From positions 186,001-250,000 of the forward strand of contig CACJOY010000001.1 of NCBI GenBank assembly GCA_902595125.1: 64,000 bases of DNA, written 5' to 3'. This DNA is from an uncultured Pelagibacteraceae bacterium (GTDB lineage: Bacteria; Pseudomonadota; Alphaproteobacteria; Pelagibacterales; Pelagibacteraceae). Below, in pieces: positions 1-7,415 of the stretch. Both the position numbers and the translations under genes were made by a program. The stretch's first letter is position 1. Every line of letters begins with the position of its first letter. The notes below the pieces were generated by a model. The model ran no database searches. It saw only the letters and a list, made by a program, of their open reading frames with translations, and was not told where the DNA came from.

Positions 1-151
1 CACTTTTATCAAATGAAGAAATTTTTTTACCAACGGAAGAGTTTCCACATAAATATTTTATTTTTATATATCTATGATTTAATAACAATTTTATTAATTG
101 AATACCTATGTATCCAGTTGATCCAGCAATTAAAACGTTTAGCTTACGCAT
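1..151 (-). CDS. argC: N-acetyl-gamma-glutamyl-phosphate reductase, N-terminal part (runs off the window)
   Basis: ArgC reduces N-acetylglutamyl phosphate to the semialdehyde in arginine synthesis, in the cytoplasm. Translating the minus strand from the ATG at 149-151 gives about 50 residues before the window edge. They begin MRKLNVLIAGSTGYIGIQL, the NAD(P)-binding GxTGYxG loop that opens ArgC and aspartate-semialdehyde dehydrogenase proteins. A start of a strand, loop and helix right after the ATG fits ArgC. The gene lies 33 bases downstream of rpsI on the same strand, and rplM-rpsI-argC is a common alphaproteobacterial order. The catalytic Cys region lies outside the window, so the assignment rests on the N-terminus plus context. 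Another semialdehyde dehydrogenase-type reductase is the alternative. Confidence 0.8.
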   Translation of the reverse strand, partial: MRKLNVLIAGSTGYIGIQLIKLLLNHRYIKIKYLCGNSSVGKKISSFDKS

Positions 152-184
152 TCTATATTATAGCAAGTTATAGTTAAAAAAAAA

Positions 185-622
185 TTATCTTTTAGAGAAT
201 TGGAAGCTTCTTCTAGCTTTTTTTCTTCCAGGTTTTTTTCTTTCAACTGACCTAGAATCTCTAGTTGTTAATTTTTCTGTTTTTAGGGTTGATTTAAAAT
301 TATTATCAAACATCACAAGCGCTTTTGATATACCATGTACCATCGCACCGGCTTGACCAGTAGGTCCTCCACCTTTTACACTACATCTTACATCATATTC
401 TGTAGGTTGATTTATTATTTCAAATGGTCTTGTAATTTGCATTTTGTGGTTATCATTTGAAAAATATTCACTAAATAACTTTCCGTTAACATAAATTTTA
501 CCTGAACCTTTTTTTACCCATACTTTTGCTATAGAAGTTTTTCTTCTACCAGTAGCATATTTACTATCTTTAAAATCTAATTTTAATTTTTGTTTTTTAA
601 TATTTTGCTGCGTAATTTCCAT
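185..622 (-). CDS. rpsI: 30S ribosomal protein S9
   Basis: S9 is a small-subunit head protein whose basic C-terminal tail reaches the P-site tRNA. The 145-residue product carries the family core ATGRRKTSIAKVWV near residues 23-36, the GGGPTGQAGA segment in the middle, and a basic tail ending in QFSKR, the usual S9 terminus. An N-terminal extension of about 20 Lys-rich residues precedes the core. The start codon follows the rplM stop with no spacer, so translational coupling with rplM is likely. Identity is secure. Confidence 0.97.
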   Translation of the reverse strand: MEITQQNIKKQKLKLDFKDSKYATGRRKTSIAKVWVKKGSGKIYVNGKLFSEYFSNDNHKMQITRPFEIINQPTEYDVRCSVKGGGPTGQAGAMVHGISKALVMFDNNFKSTLKTEKLTTRDSRSVERKKPGRKKARRSFQFSKR

Positions 623-1081
623 TTAATTTCTAACAATGTTCTTATTATTGAGTTTTTCTAATTCAATAATTTTACAATTTTGAGCAGTATGAGGATGATT
701 TCCCCCTGTATAAATCTTCAATTTAGTTAACTGTTTTCTTCCAAGTACTCCACCAGGTAACATTCTTTTTACAGCTAATTTTAATACTTCTTCAGGTTTC
801 TTTTCATACATTTTTTCTGGTGTAGTTTCTTTAATACCACCAGGATATCCTGTGTGTCTAAAATATTTTTTGTTTTGAAATTTTTTTCCAGTAAACCTAA
901 TTTTATCAATATTTTTAACAACTACAAAGTCGCCATCATCCATGTGTGGTGAATAAGTCGTTTTATTTTTTCCTCGAATTATTTTAGAAATAATTGTTGC
1001 AAGTCTTCCAACAACAGCATTATCAGCATCTATTTCATACCACGATGATGATAATTGGTCTTTTTTCACAAATTTAGTCAT
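623..1081 (-). CDS. rplM: 50S ribosomal protein L13
   Basis: L13 is an early-assembly large-subunit protein. I place the start at the ATG at 1079-1081, giving 152 residues beginning MTKFVKKDQLSSSWYEIDA. An upstream in-frame ATG at 1153 would add 24 hydrophobic residues foreign to the family and run through the divergent promoter region. Family marks are WYEIDADNAVVGRLA near residues 14-28, the YFRHTGYPGG loop, the LPGGVLGR turn, and the YTGGNHPHTAQ C-terminal region. It forms an rplM-rpsI pair, as in most bacteria, and is transcribed away from the first sulfhydrylase gene. Confidence 0.97.
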   Translation of the reverse strand: MTKFVKKDQLSSSWYEIDADNAVVGRLATIISKIIRGKNKTTYSPHMDDGDFVVVKNIDKIRFTGKKFQNKKYFRHTGYPGGIKETTPEKMYEKKPEEVLKLAVKRMLPGGVLGRKQLTKLKIYTGGNHPHTAQNCKIIELEKLNNKNIVRN

Positions 1082-1172
1082 GATTGGCGGGATTAATACT
1101 GATAAATGCCTTATTGTCAATTTATATATAAATTGATAGTTAATTAATAACATTTAAAAATAAGGGAAATTT
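1082..1172. promoter_or_regulatory. Divergent intergenic region with a possible structured leader for the first sulfhydrylase gene
   Basis: This 91-base gap separates rplM (minus) from the sulfhydrylase gene (plus), so it must hold both promoters. Two features are visible. Bases 1118-1135 are a perfect 18-base palindrome. Bases 1109-1115 (CCTTATT) are complementary to 1159-1165 (AATAAGG), and that second segment contains the Shine-Dalgarno AAGG about 8 bases before the ATG at 1173. A transcript starting upstream of 1109 could fold into a stem that hides the ribosome binding site with the palindrome as an inner hairpin. No SAM-II GCUAAAA core is visible. The structure is inferred from complementarity only. 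Confidence 0.45.
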
Positions 1173-2507
1173 ATGACAGATAAAAAAAATAAAAGTACTG
1201 ATCCTAAAACATACAAATTTGATACACTAAGCCTTCATGCTGGCTATCAACCTCACAAGAATGCAGGTTCAAGACAAGTACCAATTTATCAAACTACTTC
1301 ATATTTATTTGATGATGTAGATCATGCAGCAGCACTTTTTAATTTAGAAAGAGGTGGTCATATTTACAGTAGAATTTCAAATCCTACTGTGGCTGTATTG
1401 GAAGAGAGAGTCGCTTCATTAGAAGGCGGCACAGCAGCACTTGCTACATCTTCTGGAATGAGTGCTATTTTTCTAACTGTTATGACATTGTGTGAAGCTG
1501 GAGACCATCTGGTAGTTTCATCACAGTTATATGGTGGAACCGTTAATTTATTTAGACTTACATTGCCTAAATTTGGCATAAAATGTACCTTCGTAAAACC
1601 AAGGGATACTGAGGGTTTTAAAAAAGCAATTCAAAAAAATACTAAAGGTATTTTTGGTGAACTAGTCGGTAATCCAGGAAATGAAATAATGAATATGCCA
1701 GAGATTTCAAAAATTGCACACGATGCTGGTATACCATTGATTGTTGATGCTACTTATCAAACTCCATATCTTTGCAAACCATTTGAACATGGCGCAGATA
1801 TTGTTATTCATTCATTAACCAAATGGATGGCTGGTCATGGTTCTTCAATGGCTGGCATATTGGTAGAAGGTGGAAATTTTGATTGGATGCAAAATGATAA
1901 ATTTCCGACTATGACAAAACCTTATGAAGGATATCATGGATTATCTTTTGCTGAAGAATTTGGACCTACAGCTTTTACAATGAAAGCGAGAGCTGAAGGT
2001 ATGAGGGATTTTGGTCCTTGTCTAAGCCCACAGAATGCTTGGAATGTTTTACAAGGTATCGAAACTTTATCTGTAAGAATGAAAAAGCACTGTTCTAATG
2101 CAGAGGAAATGGTTAAATATTTACTTGGTCATGAAAGTGTCGCTTGGGTCTCTCATCCTAGTGTGCCTGATCATCCTGATCATGAGCTTGCAAAAAAACT
2201 TTTACCAAACGGTCGTGGATCCATGATAGCATTTGGAATTAAAGGGGGGAAAGATGCCGGTGTAGCATTTATTAATAATGTAAAACTTGCATCACACCTG
2301 GCAAATGTTGGTGATACAAGGACACTTGTTATACACCCTGCGTCAGGCACTCATTCACAAATGGATGAAGCTACATTAAAGTTTGCGGGTCTATCACATG
2401 ATATGATTAGACTATCAGTCGGTATAGAAGATATAGATGACATAAAAAACGACTTTGAAGTTGGTTTTAGAGCAGCTAGGAAACCAAGGCTTGTCTCAAA
2501 TCAATGA
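1173..2507 (+). CDS. metY: O-acetylhomoserine sulfhydrylase-type PLP enzyme (first paralog)
   Basis: This is a cytoplasmic PLP enzyme of the Cys/Met metabolism family, most like O-acetylhomoserine (thiol)-lyase, which joins sulfide or methanethiol to O-acetylhomoserine to give homocysteine or methionine. The 444 residues match the MetY size of 425-445; cystathionine gamma-synthases are nearer 385. Visible motifs are SLHAGYQP near 20-27, YSRISNPT near 65-72, SLEGGTAALATSSGM near 82-96, the PLP Asp at 192, and the Schiff-base lysine in HSLTKW (Lys217). Conserved C-terminal IHPASGTHSQ follows. Its stop overlaps the start of the alpha/beta hydrolase by 4 bases. It differs clearly from the second paralog in the 245-275 region, so substrate choice may differ. 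The symbol is by family, not by proof of substrate. Confidence 0.85.
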   Translation: MTDKKNKSTDPKTYKFDTLSLHAGYQPHKNAGSRQVPIYQTTSYLFDDVDHAAALFNLERGGHIYSRISNPTVAVLEERVASLEGGTAALATSSGMSAIFLTVMTLCEAGDHLVVSSQLYGGTVNLFRLTLPKFGIKCTFVKPRDTEGFKKAIQKNTKGIFGELVGNPGNEIMNMPEISKIAHDAGIPLIVDATYQTPYLCKPFEHGADIVIHSLTKWMAGHGSSMAGILVEGGNFDWMQNDKFPTMTKPYEGYHGLSFAEEFGPTAFTMKARAEGMRDFGPCLSPQNAWNVLQGIETLSVRMKKHCSNAEEMVKYLLGHESVAWVSHPSVPDHPDHELAKKLLPNGRGSMIAFGIKGGKDAGVAFINNVKLASHLANVGDTRTLVIHPASGTHSQMDEATLKFAGLSHDMIRLSVGIEDIDDIKNDFEVGFRAARKPRLVSNQ

Positions 2508-3322
2508 AGTTCAAAGTAAATGGTGATGAAGTTTTTGCTTCCACGGGCGGACGTCCCTTCGATAAGAAAAAACCATTAATTATTTTTGTTCATGGTAGTG
2601 GTCTTACTCATATGACATGGGTGCTCCAAACAAGATATTTTGCTTTCCATGGTTATAGTGTACTAGCATTAGATATGCCCGGACATGGTTTATCAAGTGG
2701 CGAAAGCTTAAAATCAATTGAAGAGATGGCAGATTGGGTTAGCGATGTAATTGACTCAGTTGGTTATAAAGAAGCTTCTTTAGTTGGTCACTCTCAGGGA
2801 TGCCTTGTTACAATTGAATGTACAGCAAAAAATCCTGATAAAATTAAGACACTTAGTTTAATGGGTGGTGCTGGAGCAATACCTATGAATCCTGAATTAT
2901 TATCTTTAGCTGAAGATAACAATCCTAAAGCAGTTGATCTAATGATGGATTGGGCTCATGGTCCTGCGGGACACTTTGGCGGTCACCCAGTGCCAGGATT
3001 ATATCACATTAATACTGGTGGAATGTTAGCAAAATCAAGAACTATAAAAAATACACTTGGGGTAGATTTTAGAGCGTGTGATAATTACAAGAATGGTTTT
3101 GAAGCAGCTAAAAAAATAAAGATTCCCACACTATCAATACTAGCAACAGGAGATAAAATGTGTCCTATAAATGAAGGGAAAAAATTAGCTGCTCTTATTG
3201 ACGGTAGTAGGGTTGAAATAATTGATAATTGCGGACATATGATGCTTTTAGAAGAAGCTGATAGGGTTCTTAAAGTTTTAAAAAGTTTTGTATTAGAAAA
3301 TTTTCCACCAAAAAAATCATAA
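2504..3322 (+). CDS. Alpha/beta hydrolase, substrate unknown
   Basis: A 272-residue alpha/beta-hydrolase-fold protein with no signal peptide. The oxyanion segment is VHGSG (residues 29-33), the nucleophile elbow is GHSQGC (95-100, Ser97), a likely acid is Asp217 in TGDKMCPI, and the catalytic His is 245 in NCGHMMLLEE, so the triad looks intact. At 272 residues it is shorter than homoserine O-acetyltransferase MetX, and I do not see the MetX-type N-terminus, so I do not call it MetX. The ATGA overlap with the upstream sulfhydrylase and the 1-base gap to the next gene indicate one operon. An esterase, thioesterase or acyl-transfer role in sulfur metabolism is a guess from position only. Confidence 0.8.
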   Translation: MKFKVNGDEVFASTGGRPFDKKKPLIIFVHGSGLTHMTWVLQTRYFAFHGYSVLALDMPGHGLSSGESLKSIEEMADWVSDVIDSVGYKEASLVGHSQGCLVTIECTAKNPDKIKTLSLMGGAGAIPMNPELLSLAEDNNPKAVDLMMDWAHGPAGHFGGHPVPGLYHINTGGMLAKSRTIKNTLGVDFRACDNYKNGFEAAKKIKIPTLSILATGDKMCPINEGKKLAALIDGSRVEIIDNCGHMMLLEEADRVLKVLKSFVLENFPPKKS

Positions 3323-3323
3323 A

Positions 3324-4433
3324 ATGAAAAAAAATTTCAGATTTTTTGATAATAGACAAAAATATCTTCTTTTCGTTACAACCACAAATGAAAAAAATAA
3401 AATTGCAGATGCCTTAAAACCTATCGTTCATAAATTAAAACCTAACTACCCTTCACTTAAGATATTTGATGCTGGTATGGGGGATGGTTCGTTGCTAATG
3501 AACGTCATGAGACAGTGCCATCAAAAAATGCCAAATATTCCTCTATTAGTTAGTACAAAGGAAATTAGCATGGAGGATGTCAGACTGGGTTTAGAAAAAT
3601 TACCAGATAGATTTGTAGAACATAAAAATACAGTTTTTGTAATTTCTAACTTAAATTATGTTGAGTCAACATCATTAAAATCGAATAATATTAAAAAACA
3701 AAAAAAAATGAATTGGAAAGTTGTAAAACTAAAAGGCAACTCCTCATTAGATTTTAGTGTTCAATTAAGAAAACTTAATCAAGAATTTTTAGCAAAAAAG
3801 TGGCAAGTTGAGACAAATCCCAAAACAGGCACATCAACTTACAAAGAGCCATCAGTGATTGTGATTTATAGAAAAGACCAAGAATTTGTTCTGCAGGATG
3901 TAATACCAAAAAAAAACAATGGAAAAACTGATTATGATTTGATTATTGCATCTCAGCCTTATAGATCAAGAGTGACTGCAGAAAAAAAAGTAAAATATGT
4001 AATTGAACCTATGATTAAATCTTTAGCAAAAAAAGGAAAGCTAGTTGTTGTGCATGCTTGTGGTGGAGATCCGGCAAATAAAATTGTAAAAAAAGTTTGG
4101 CCAAAAGAAAATCCATTTCCATATTTGTATTCATCTATTGAGAAATATATTAGATTAAATACAGATAAATCTTTATTAAATACTCTAAGATTTCATAAAA
4201 TAAAAAAAATTAGTTATGTCTTGAGAGCATTACCTAATGAAATAAGCGGTGGAATAGCCACTTCATTGATATTTTCAGCATGGAATGCAGCAGTTTATGT
4301 AAATCAAATATCTGATGAACAAATTATGAAGGCTGAAAGTCAAAAAAAATATCAAAAAATTGTTCAAAGTATAATCAATAAAAATAAAGGGCTTCATTTT
4401 AATAATGAGCTATTCATTATAGAGAAAAAATAA
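3324..4433 (+). CDS. Class I SAM-dependent methyltransferase-like protein, function unknown
   Basis: A 369-residue soluble protein I cannot assign to a named family. It has a Rossmann methyltransferase motif I, KIFDAGMGDGSLL (Gly-rich loop near 49-55). A later DLIIASQPYRS strand resembles a motif IV position, followed by a strand-helix pair ending KKGKLVVVHACGGDPANK. An internal stretch near 115-190, rich in Lys and Asn, separates these halves and may be an inserted domain. It directly follows the hydrolase gene (1-base gap) and precedes the riboswitch-controlled second sulfhydrylase. The context suggests a link to SAM, methionine or a methylated sulfur compound, but no substrate motif is visible. 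A related SAM-binding fold without transferase activity is also possible. Confidence 0.6.
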   Translation: MKKNFRFFDNRQKYLLFVTTTNEKNKIADALKPIVHKLKPNYPSLKIFDAGMGDGSLLMNVMRQCHQKMPNIPLLVSTKEISMEDVRLGLEKLPDRFVEHKNTVFVISNLNYVESTSLKSNNIKKQKKMNWKVVKLKGNSSLDFSVQLRKLNQEFLAKKWQVETNPKTGTSTYKEPSVIVIYRKDQEFVLQDVIPKKNNGKTDYDLIIASQPYRSRVTAEKKVKYVIEPMIKSLAKKGKLVVVHACGGDPANKIVKKVWPKENPFPYLYSSIEKYIRLNTDKSLLNTLRFHKIKKISYVLRALPNEISGGIATSLIFSAWNAAVYVNQISDEQIMKAESQKKYQKIVQSIINKNKGLHFNNELFIIEKK

Positions 4434-4487
4434 GTCAATTTTATTTCTACTATAAATTGTATTAAGTTAATATTCTTAATAACTTAG

Positions 4488-4547
4488 ACATTTAATAAAG
4501 CTTGATTGTAAATTACTGTTATCGTTAAATAGCTAAAAATAGGAGAA
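4488..4547 (+). promoter_or_regulatory. SAM-II/SAM-V-type riboswitch leader
   Basis: The bases just before the second sulfhydrylase gene end in GTTAAATAGCTAAAAATAGG, which matches the conserved 3' half of the SAM-II aptamer (GATAAATGTAGCTAAAAAGG in the well-studied example) and the related SAM-V class of marine bacteria. Supporting pairings: ATTTAAT (4490-4496) with GTTAAAT (4524-4530), GAT (4504-4506) with ATC (4521-4523), and AGCT (4499-4502) with AGCT (4531-4534) as a possible pseudoknot. The Shine-Dalgarno AGGAG (4541-4545) sits at the aptamer edge, 7 bases before the ATG, so SAM binding would be expected to block translation. SAM-V upstream of metY in Pelagibacter is established; the assignment to V rather than II is my inference. 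Confidence 0.8.
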
Positions 4548-4552
4548 AATAT

Positions 4553-5878
4553 ATGAGTAAATCAAAAAATCCAGAAACAATTGCATTGCATGGTGGTGAT
4601 TACAGAAGTGATCCAGCAACAACTGCAGTAGCTGTACCAGTATATAGAACAACATCTTATCAATTTAATGATACAGATCATGCTGCAAATTTATTTGCAC
4701 TAAAAGAATTTGGAAACATATACACAAGAATTATGAATCCAACAAATGATGTTTTAGAAAAAAGAGTTGCAGCTCTTGAGGGCGGACTTGCTGCTGTTAC
4801 CGTTGGTTCAGGGCAAGCAGCATCAACTTTTGCTATAATGAATGTATGTCAGTCAGGGGATAATTTTATCAGTTCCACAGATTTATATGGTGGTACAGTT
4901 AATTTGTTCACACATACTTTAAAAAAATTAGGTATTGAATGTAGATATGCCGATCCATCAGATCCAAATAATTTTGAAAAATTGATTGATGATAAAACTA
5001 GATGTTTTTATGCTGAAACTTTGCCTAATCCATATTTAAGAGTATTTCCAATTAAAGAAGTATCTGACATCGGTAGAAAGCACAACATCCCATTAATTAT
5101 GGATAATACTGCGGCACCAGTTATTTGTAAGCCTTTAGAACATGGGGCTGCTGTAGTAGTTCATTCACTTACTAAATTTATTGGTGGTCATGGTACGGTT
5201 ATAGGGGGATGTCTTGTTGATGGAGGTAATTTTGACTGGACAAAAGATCCTAAAAGACAACCATTATTCAATGAGCCTGATGCAAGTTATGGTGGTGCAC
5301 AATGGGGCGTTGTAGTTCCACAGTTGACAGGAGCTAATGTCTCATACGCAGTAAGAGCACGTGTTGTTCTATTAAGGGATCTAGGAGCACCATTAGCACC
5401 TGATAATGCTTGGGGAATAATTCAAGGATTAGAAACTGTTCCACTAAGAATGAAACAACATTGTTCTAATGCCGAAAAAGCTGTCGCATTTTTACAAAAA
5501 CATAAAAATGTAGATAGAGTTATCTACCCTACTCTGCACAAAGGAAAAATTGGTGAAAGATCCAAAAAATATATGAAGGGAGGAAATGGAGCGCTTATAG
5601 GTATTGAAGTTAAAGGTGGTGTTGAAGCAGGTAAAAAATTTATTGAGTCATTAAAAATGTTTTATCATGTTGCAAATATTGGTGATGCTAGAAGTTTAGC
5701 TATACATCCAGCTACCACCACACATAGCCAATTAACAGAGGAAGAATTGTTAGCTGCAGGTGTAACGCCTGGTTATGTTAGACTTTCTATAGGGATAGAG
5801 CACCCAGACGATATTATAGCTGATCTAGATCAAGCTTTAGGGGCCTCTGGAAAACCTAATTTAAAAGCTGTTAGTTAG
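4553..5878 (+). CDS. metY: O-acetylhomoserine sulfhydrylase (riboswitch-controlled paralog)
   Basis: A second 441-residue Cys/Met-family PLP enzyme, expected to convert O-acetylhomoserine and sulfide or methanethiol into homocysteine or methionine. Motifs: TIALHGGDYRSDP near 9-21, YTRIMNPTNDVLEKR near 57-71, ALEGGLAAVTVGSGQAA near 74-90, and the PLP lysine in HSLTKF (Lys208). The long middle segment with GGAQWGVVVPQLTG and the IHPATTTHSQLTEEE stretch fit MetY well. A SAM-II/SAM-V-type leader precedes it, with a good AGGAG site 7 bases before the ATG, which ties its expression to the SAM pool. Its last 8 bases overlap the convergent ctaA gene. Of the two paralogs, this one most resembles standard MetY. 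Confidence 0.9.
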   Translation: MSKSKNPETIALHGGDYRSDPATTAVAVPVYRTTSYQFNDTDHAANLFALKEFGNIYTRIMNPTNDVLEKRVAALEGGLAAVTVGSGQAASTFAIMNVCQSGDNFISSTDLYGGTVNLFTHTLKKLGIECRYADPSDPNNFEKLIDDKTRCFYAETLPNPYLRVFPIKEVSDIGRKHNIPLIMDNTAAPVICKPLEHGAAVVVHSLTKFIGGHGTVIGGCLVDGGNFDWTKDPKRQPLFNEPDASYGGAQWGVVVPQLTGANVSYAVRARVVLLRDLGAPLAPDNAWGIIQGLETVPLRMKQHCSNAEKAVAFLQKHKNVDRVIYPTLHKGKIGERSKKYMKGGNGALIGIEVKGGVEAGKKFIESLKMFYHVANIGDARSLAIHPATTTHSQLTEEELLAAGVTPGYVRLSIGIEHPDDIIADLDQALGASGKPNLKAVS

Positions 5879-6887
5879 ATCTTGTATTTATATAGTAAAA
5901 ATAAATACATGTACTTACTAGAAAAATAGAACTAATTTGGTGCACAGATGCTATATATATTTGTGCACCATATATAACAGTTAAAATTCCTAAAAAAATT
6001 TGTGAAATTAGTATAATTCCTAAATTATTAATTGTTTTGTATAAATTAGACATATTTTTTTTATAAATAATTATGAACATTGATAAATAAAATATACTTA
6101 TCACATAAGCTAAATTTCTATGGATAAATTGCACTAATGAAGGGTCACTAAATGCAGACAATTTAAATAGATCTTTAAAATTGTTATCATCTGGAAAATA
6201 TGAATTTCCCATTAAAGGCCATGAATTATAGATTTTTCCTGCATCCATGCCTGATACAAAAGCACCAATTATAATTTGAAAAAAAATTATAATCAAAAAG
6301 GATAATGGCAAAAGTGGATTTAATTTAATCGAAATATTTTTCTCAACTCTAACATTAAGATAGTTCCAAAGTAATAAAGATAAAATCAAAAATGCAAACA
6401 ATAGATGTATTGATAATCTAAAATGACTTACATCTACTCTATTTTCTAATCCGCTAGATACCATAAACCAACCTATAAATCCCTGAAAACATATTAGAAA
6501 GAATATTAAATATAGATATTTAACTTTTTTGAATCCTAAAATGTATGTAAAATAAATTAATGGTATTAGATATAAAATTCCAATTATCCTAGCAATAAAT
6601 CTATGGGACCACTCCCACCAAAAAATCACTTTAAATTCACTTAAACTCATCGAAAAATTTTGCAACTTAAACTCAGGAATTTGCTTATATAATTCAAAAT
6701 ACAATTCCATTTGCTTGTGATTTAATGGTGGTATAAAACCTTTAAAAAGCTCCCACTCAGTAATAGAAAGTCCAGAGTCCGTTAATCTTGTTAAACCTCC
6801 AATTATGATAATCATAGATACTAAAAAAAACATAAAAAGTATCCATATACTCAATTGTTTTTTGATAAGTTTGTTTTCTATATACAT
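5871..6887 (-). CDS. ctaA: Heme A synthase (CtaA/Cox15)
   Basis: This inner-membrane enzyme oxidises the C8 methyl of heme O to a formyl group, giving heme A for aa3-type cytochrome oxidase. The 338-residue product has about eight hydrophobic spans. It shows the signature GGLTRLTDSGLSITEW near residues 30-45, followed by FKGFIPPLN, the heme-ligand His in FWWEWSHRF near 90-98, a second His in FIHRNLAY, and VHQISS near the C-terminus. This is the type 2 CtaA arrangement of alphaproteobacteria. The start is the ATG at 6887, 43 bases from the divergent chorismate mutase start. The 3' end overlaps the convergent sulfhydrylase gene by 8 bases. Confidence 0.95.
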   Translation of the reverse strand: MYIENKLIKKQLSIWILFMFFLVSMIIIIGGLTRLTDSGLSITEWELFKGFIPPLNHKQMELYFELYKQIPEFKLQNFSMSLSEFKVIFWWEWSHRFIARIIGILYLIPLIYFTYILGFKKVKYLYLIFFLICFQGFIGWFMVSSGLENRVDVSHFRLSIHLLFAFLILSLLLWNYLNVRVEKNISIKLNPLLPLSFLIIIFFQIIIGAFVSGMDAGKIYNSWPLMGNSYFPDDNNFKDLFKLSAFSDPSLVQFIHRNLAYVISIFYLSMFIIIYKKNMSNLYKTINNLGIILISQIFLGILTVIYGAQIYIASVHQISSIFLVSTCIYFYYINTRSN

Positions 6888-6930
6888 ATTTGAATAAATA
6901 TATTATTTTAATATTTATCCAATTGAATAA

Positions 6931-7221
6931 ATGTCGCCAAAAAATAGAAAAAAACTTTACTTATTAAGAAACAAGTTAGACAGACTTGATGACGGGCTTA
7001 TCAAAATCATTAAAAAAAGAACTGATATTATAAAGAATGTTTTGAAATTAAAAACAAGTAAGAAAGATATAATAGATAAAAAAAGAATCTCTATAATTCT
7101 TAAATCAATAAAGAAAAAATCTATTAAACATAATATAGATATTAAGCTAACACGAGAGATTTGGACGAAAATGATTTTTGCTTATATAAATTATGAAAAA
7201 AGAAATTTTAAAAAAAAATAA
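6931..7221 (+). CDS. AroQ-type chorismate mutase
   Basis: A 96-residue all-helical protein expected to turn chorismate into prephenate for phenylalanine and tyrosine synthesis. It has the AroQ pattern: LRNKLDRLDDGLIKIIKKR near residues 12-30 (the RxxIDxLDxxLixLlxxR helix 1), then KLKTSKKDIIDKKR in the helix 2 region and a C-terminal helix with IWTKMIFAYINYE. The length fits a stand-alone monofunctional mutase. It is divergent from ctaA and convergent with rpmG, whose stop lies one base beyond its own stop. Very high Lys content makes similarity weak, but pattern and length agree. Confidence 0.8.
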   Translation: MSPKNRKKLYLLRNKLDRLDDGLIKIIKKRTDIIKNVLKLKTSKKDIIDKKRISIILKSIKKKSIKHNIDIKLTREIWTKMIFAYINYEKRNFKKK

Positions 7222-7222
7222 A

Positions 7223-7414
7223 CTATTTACTATGAGGTGGAAGTTTTTTCTCTATAAACACCTCGTGTTTTCTTGTTGATGGATTGTATTTTTTTGCTTT
7301 AAGTTTAATTTTAGCTTTCTCACCACCGGCAGGTTTTTTTACATAATAAAAAAATGGACTATCAGGTTTAGACTCTGGAACTAAACGAACTTTTATATGT
7401 GTTTTTTTTGCCAT
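7223..7414 (-). CDS. rpmG: 50S ribosomal protein L33
   Basis: L33 is a small large-subunit protein near the E site. The 63 residues begin MAKKTHIKVRLVPESKPDSP and contain FFYYVKKPAGG, KLKAKKYNPSTRKHEVFIEKK, matching L33's strand order and its conserved KYDP.xRKHV-type segment. It lacks the four Cys of the zinc-binding form, so it is the zinc-free type usual in proteobacteria. It is slightly longer than the common 55 residues because of a central loop. It sits one base from the merR-type gene and tail-to-tail with the chorismate mutase gene. Confidence 0.92.
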   Translation of the reverse strand: MAKKTHIKVRLVPESKPDSPFFYYVKKPAGGEKAKIKLKAKKYNPSTRKHEVFIEKKLPPHSK

Positions 7415-7415
7415 T

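Noticed and set aside
1082-1153. Upstream ATG that would lengthen rplM by 24 residues
   Set aside because: The extension is hydrophobic, not family-like, and lies in the divergent promoter region; the ATG at 1079-1081 gives the canonical L13 start.
2504-3322. Homoserine O-acetyltransferase (MetX) as an identity for the alpha/beta hydrolase
   Set aside because: Attractive by context, but the protein is too short and lacks a MetX-like N-terminus; only the general hydrolase motifs match.
5883-5909. Hairpin TGTATTTAT...ATAAATACA near the sulfhydrylase/ctaA junction as a terminator
   Set aside because: The stem is almost all A-T, there is no U-tract on either strand, and it lies within the ctaA coding sequence.
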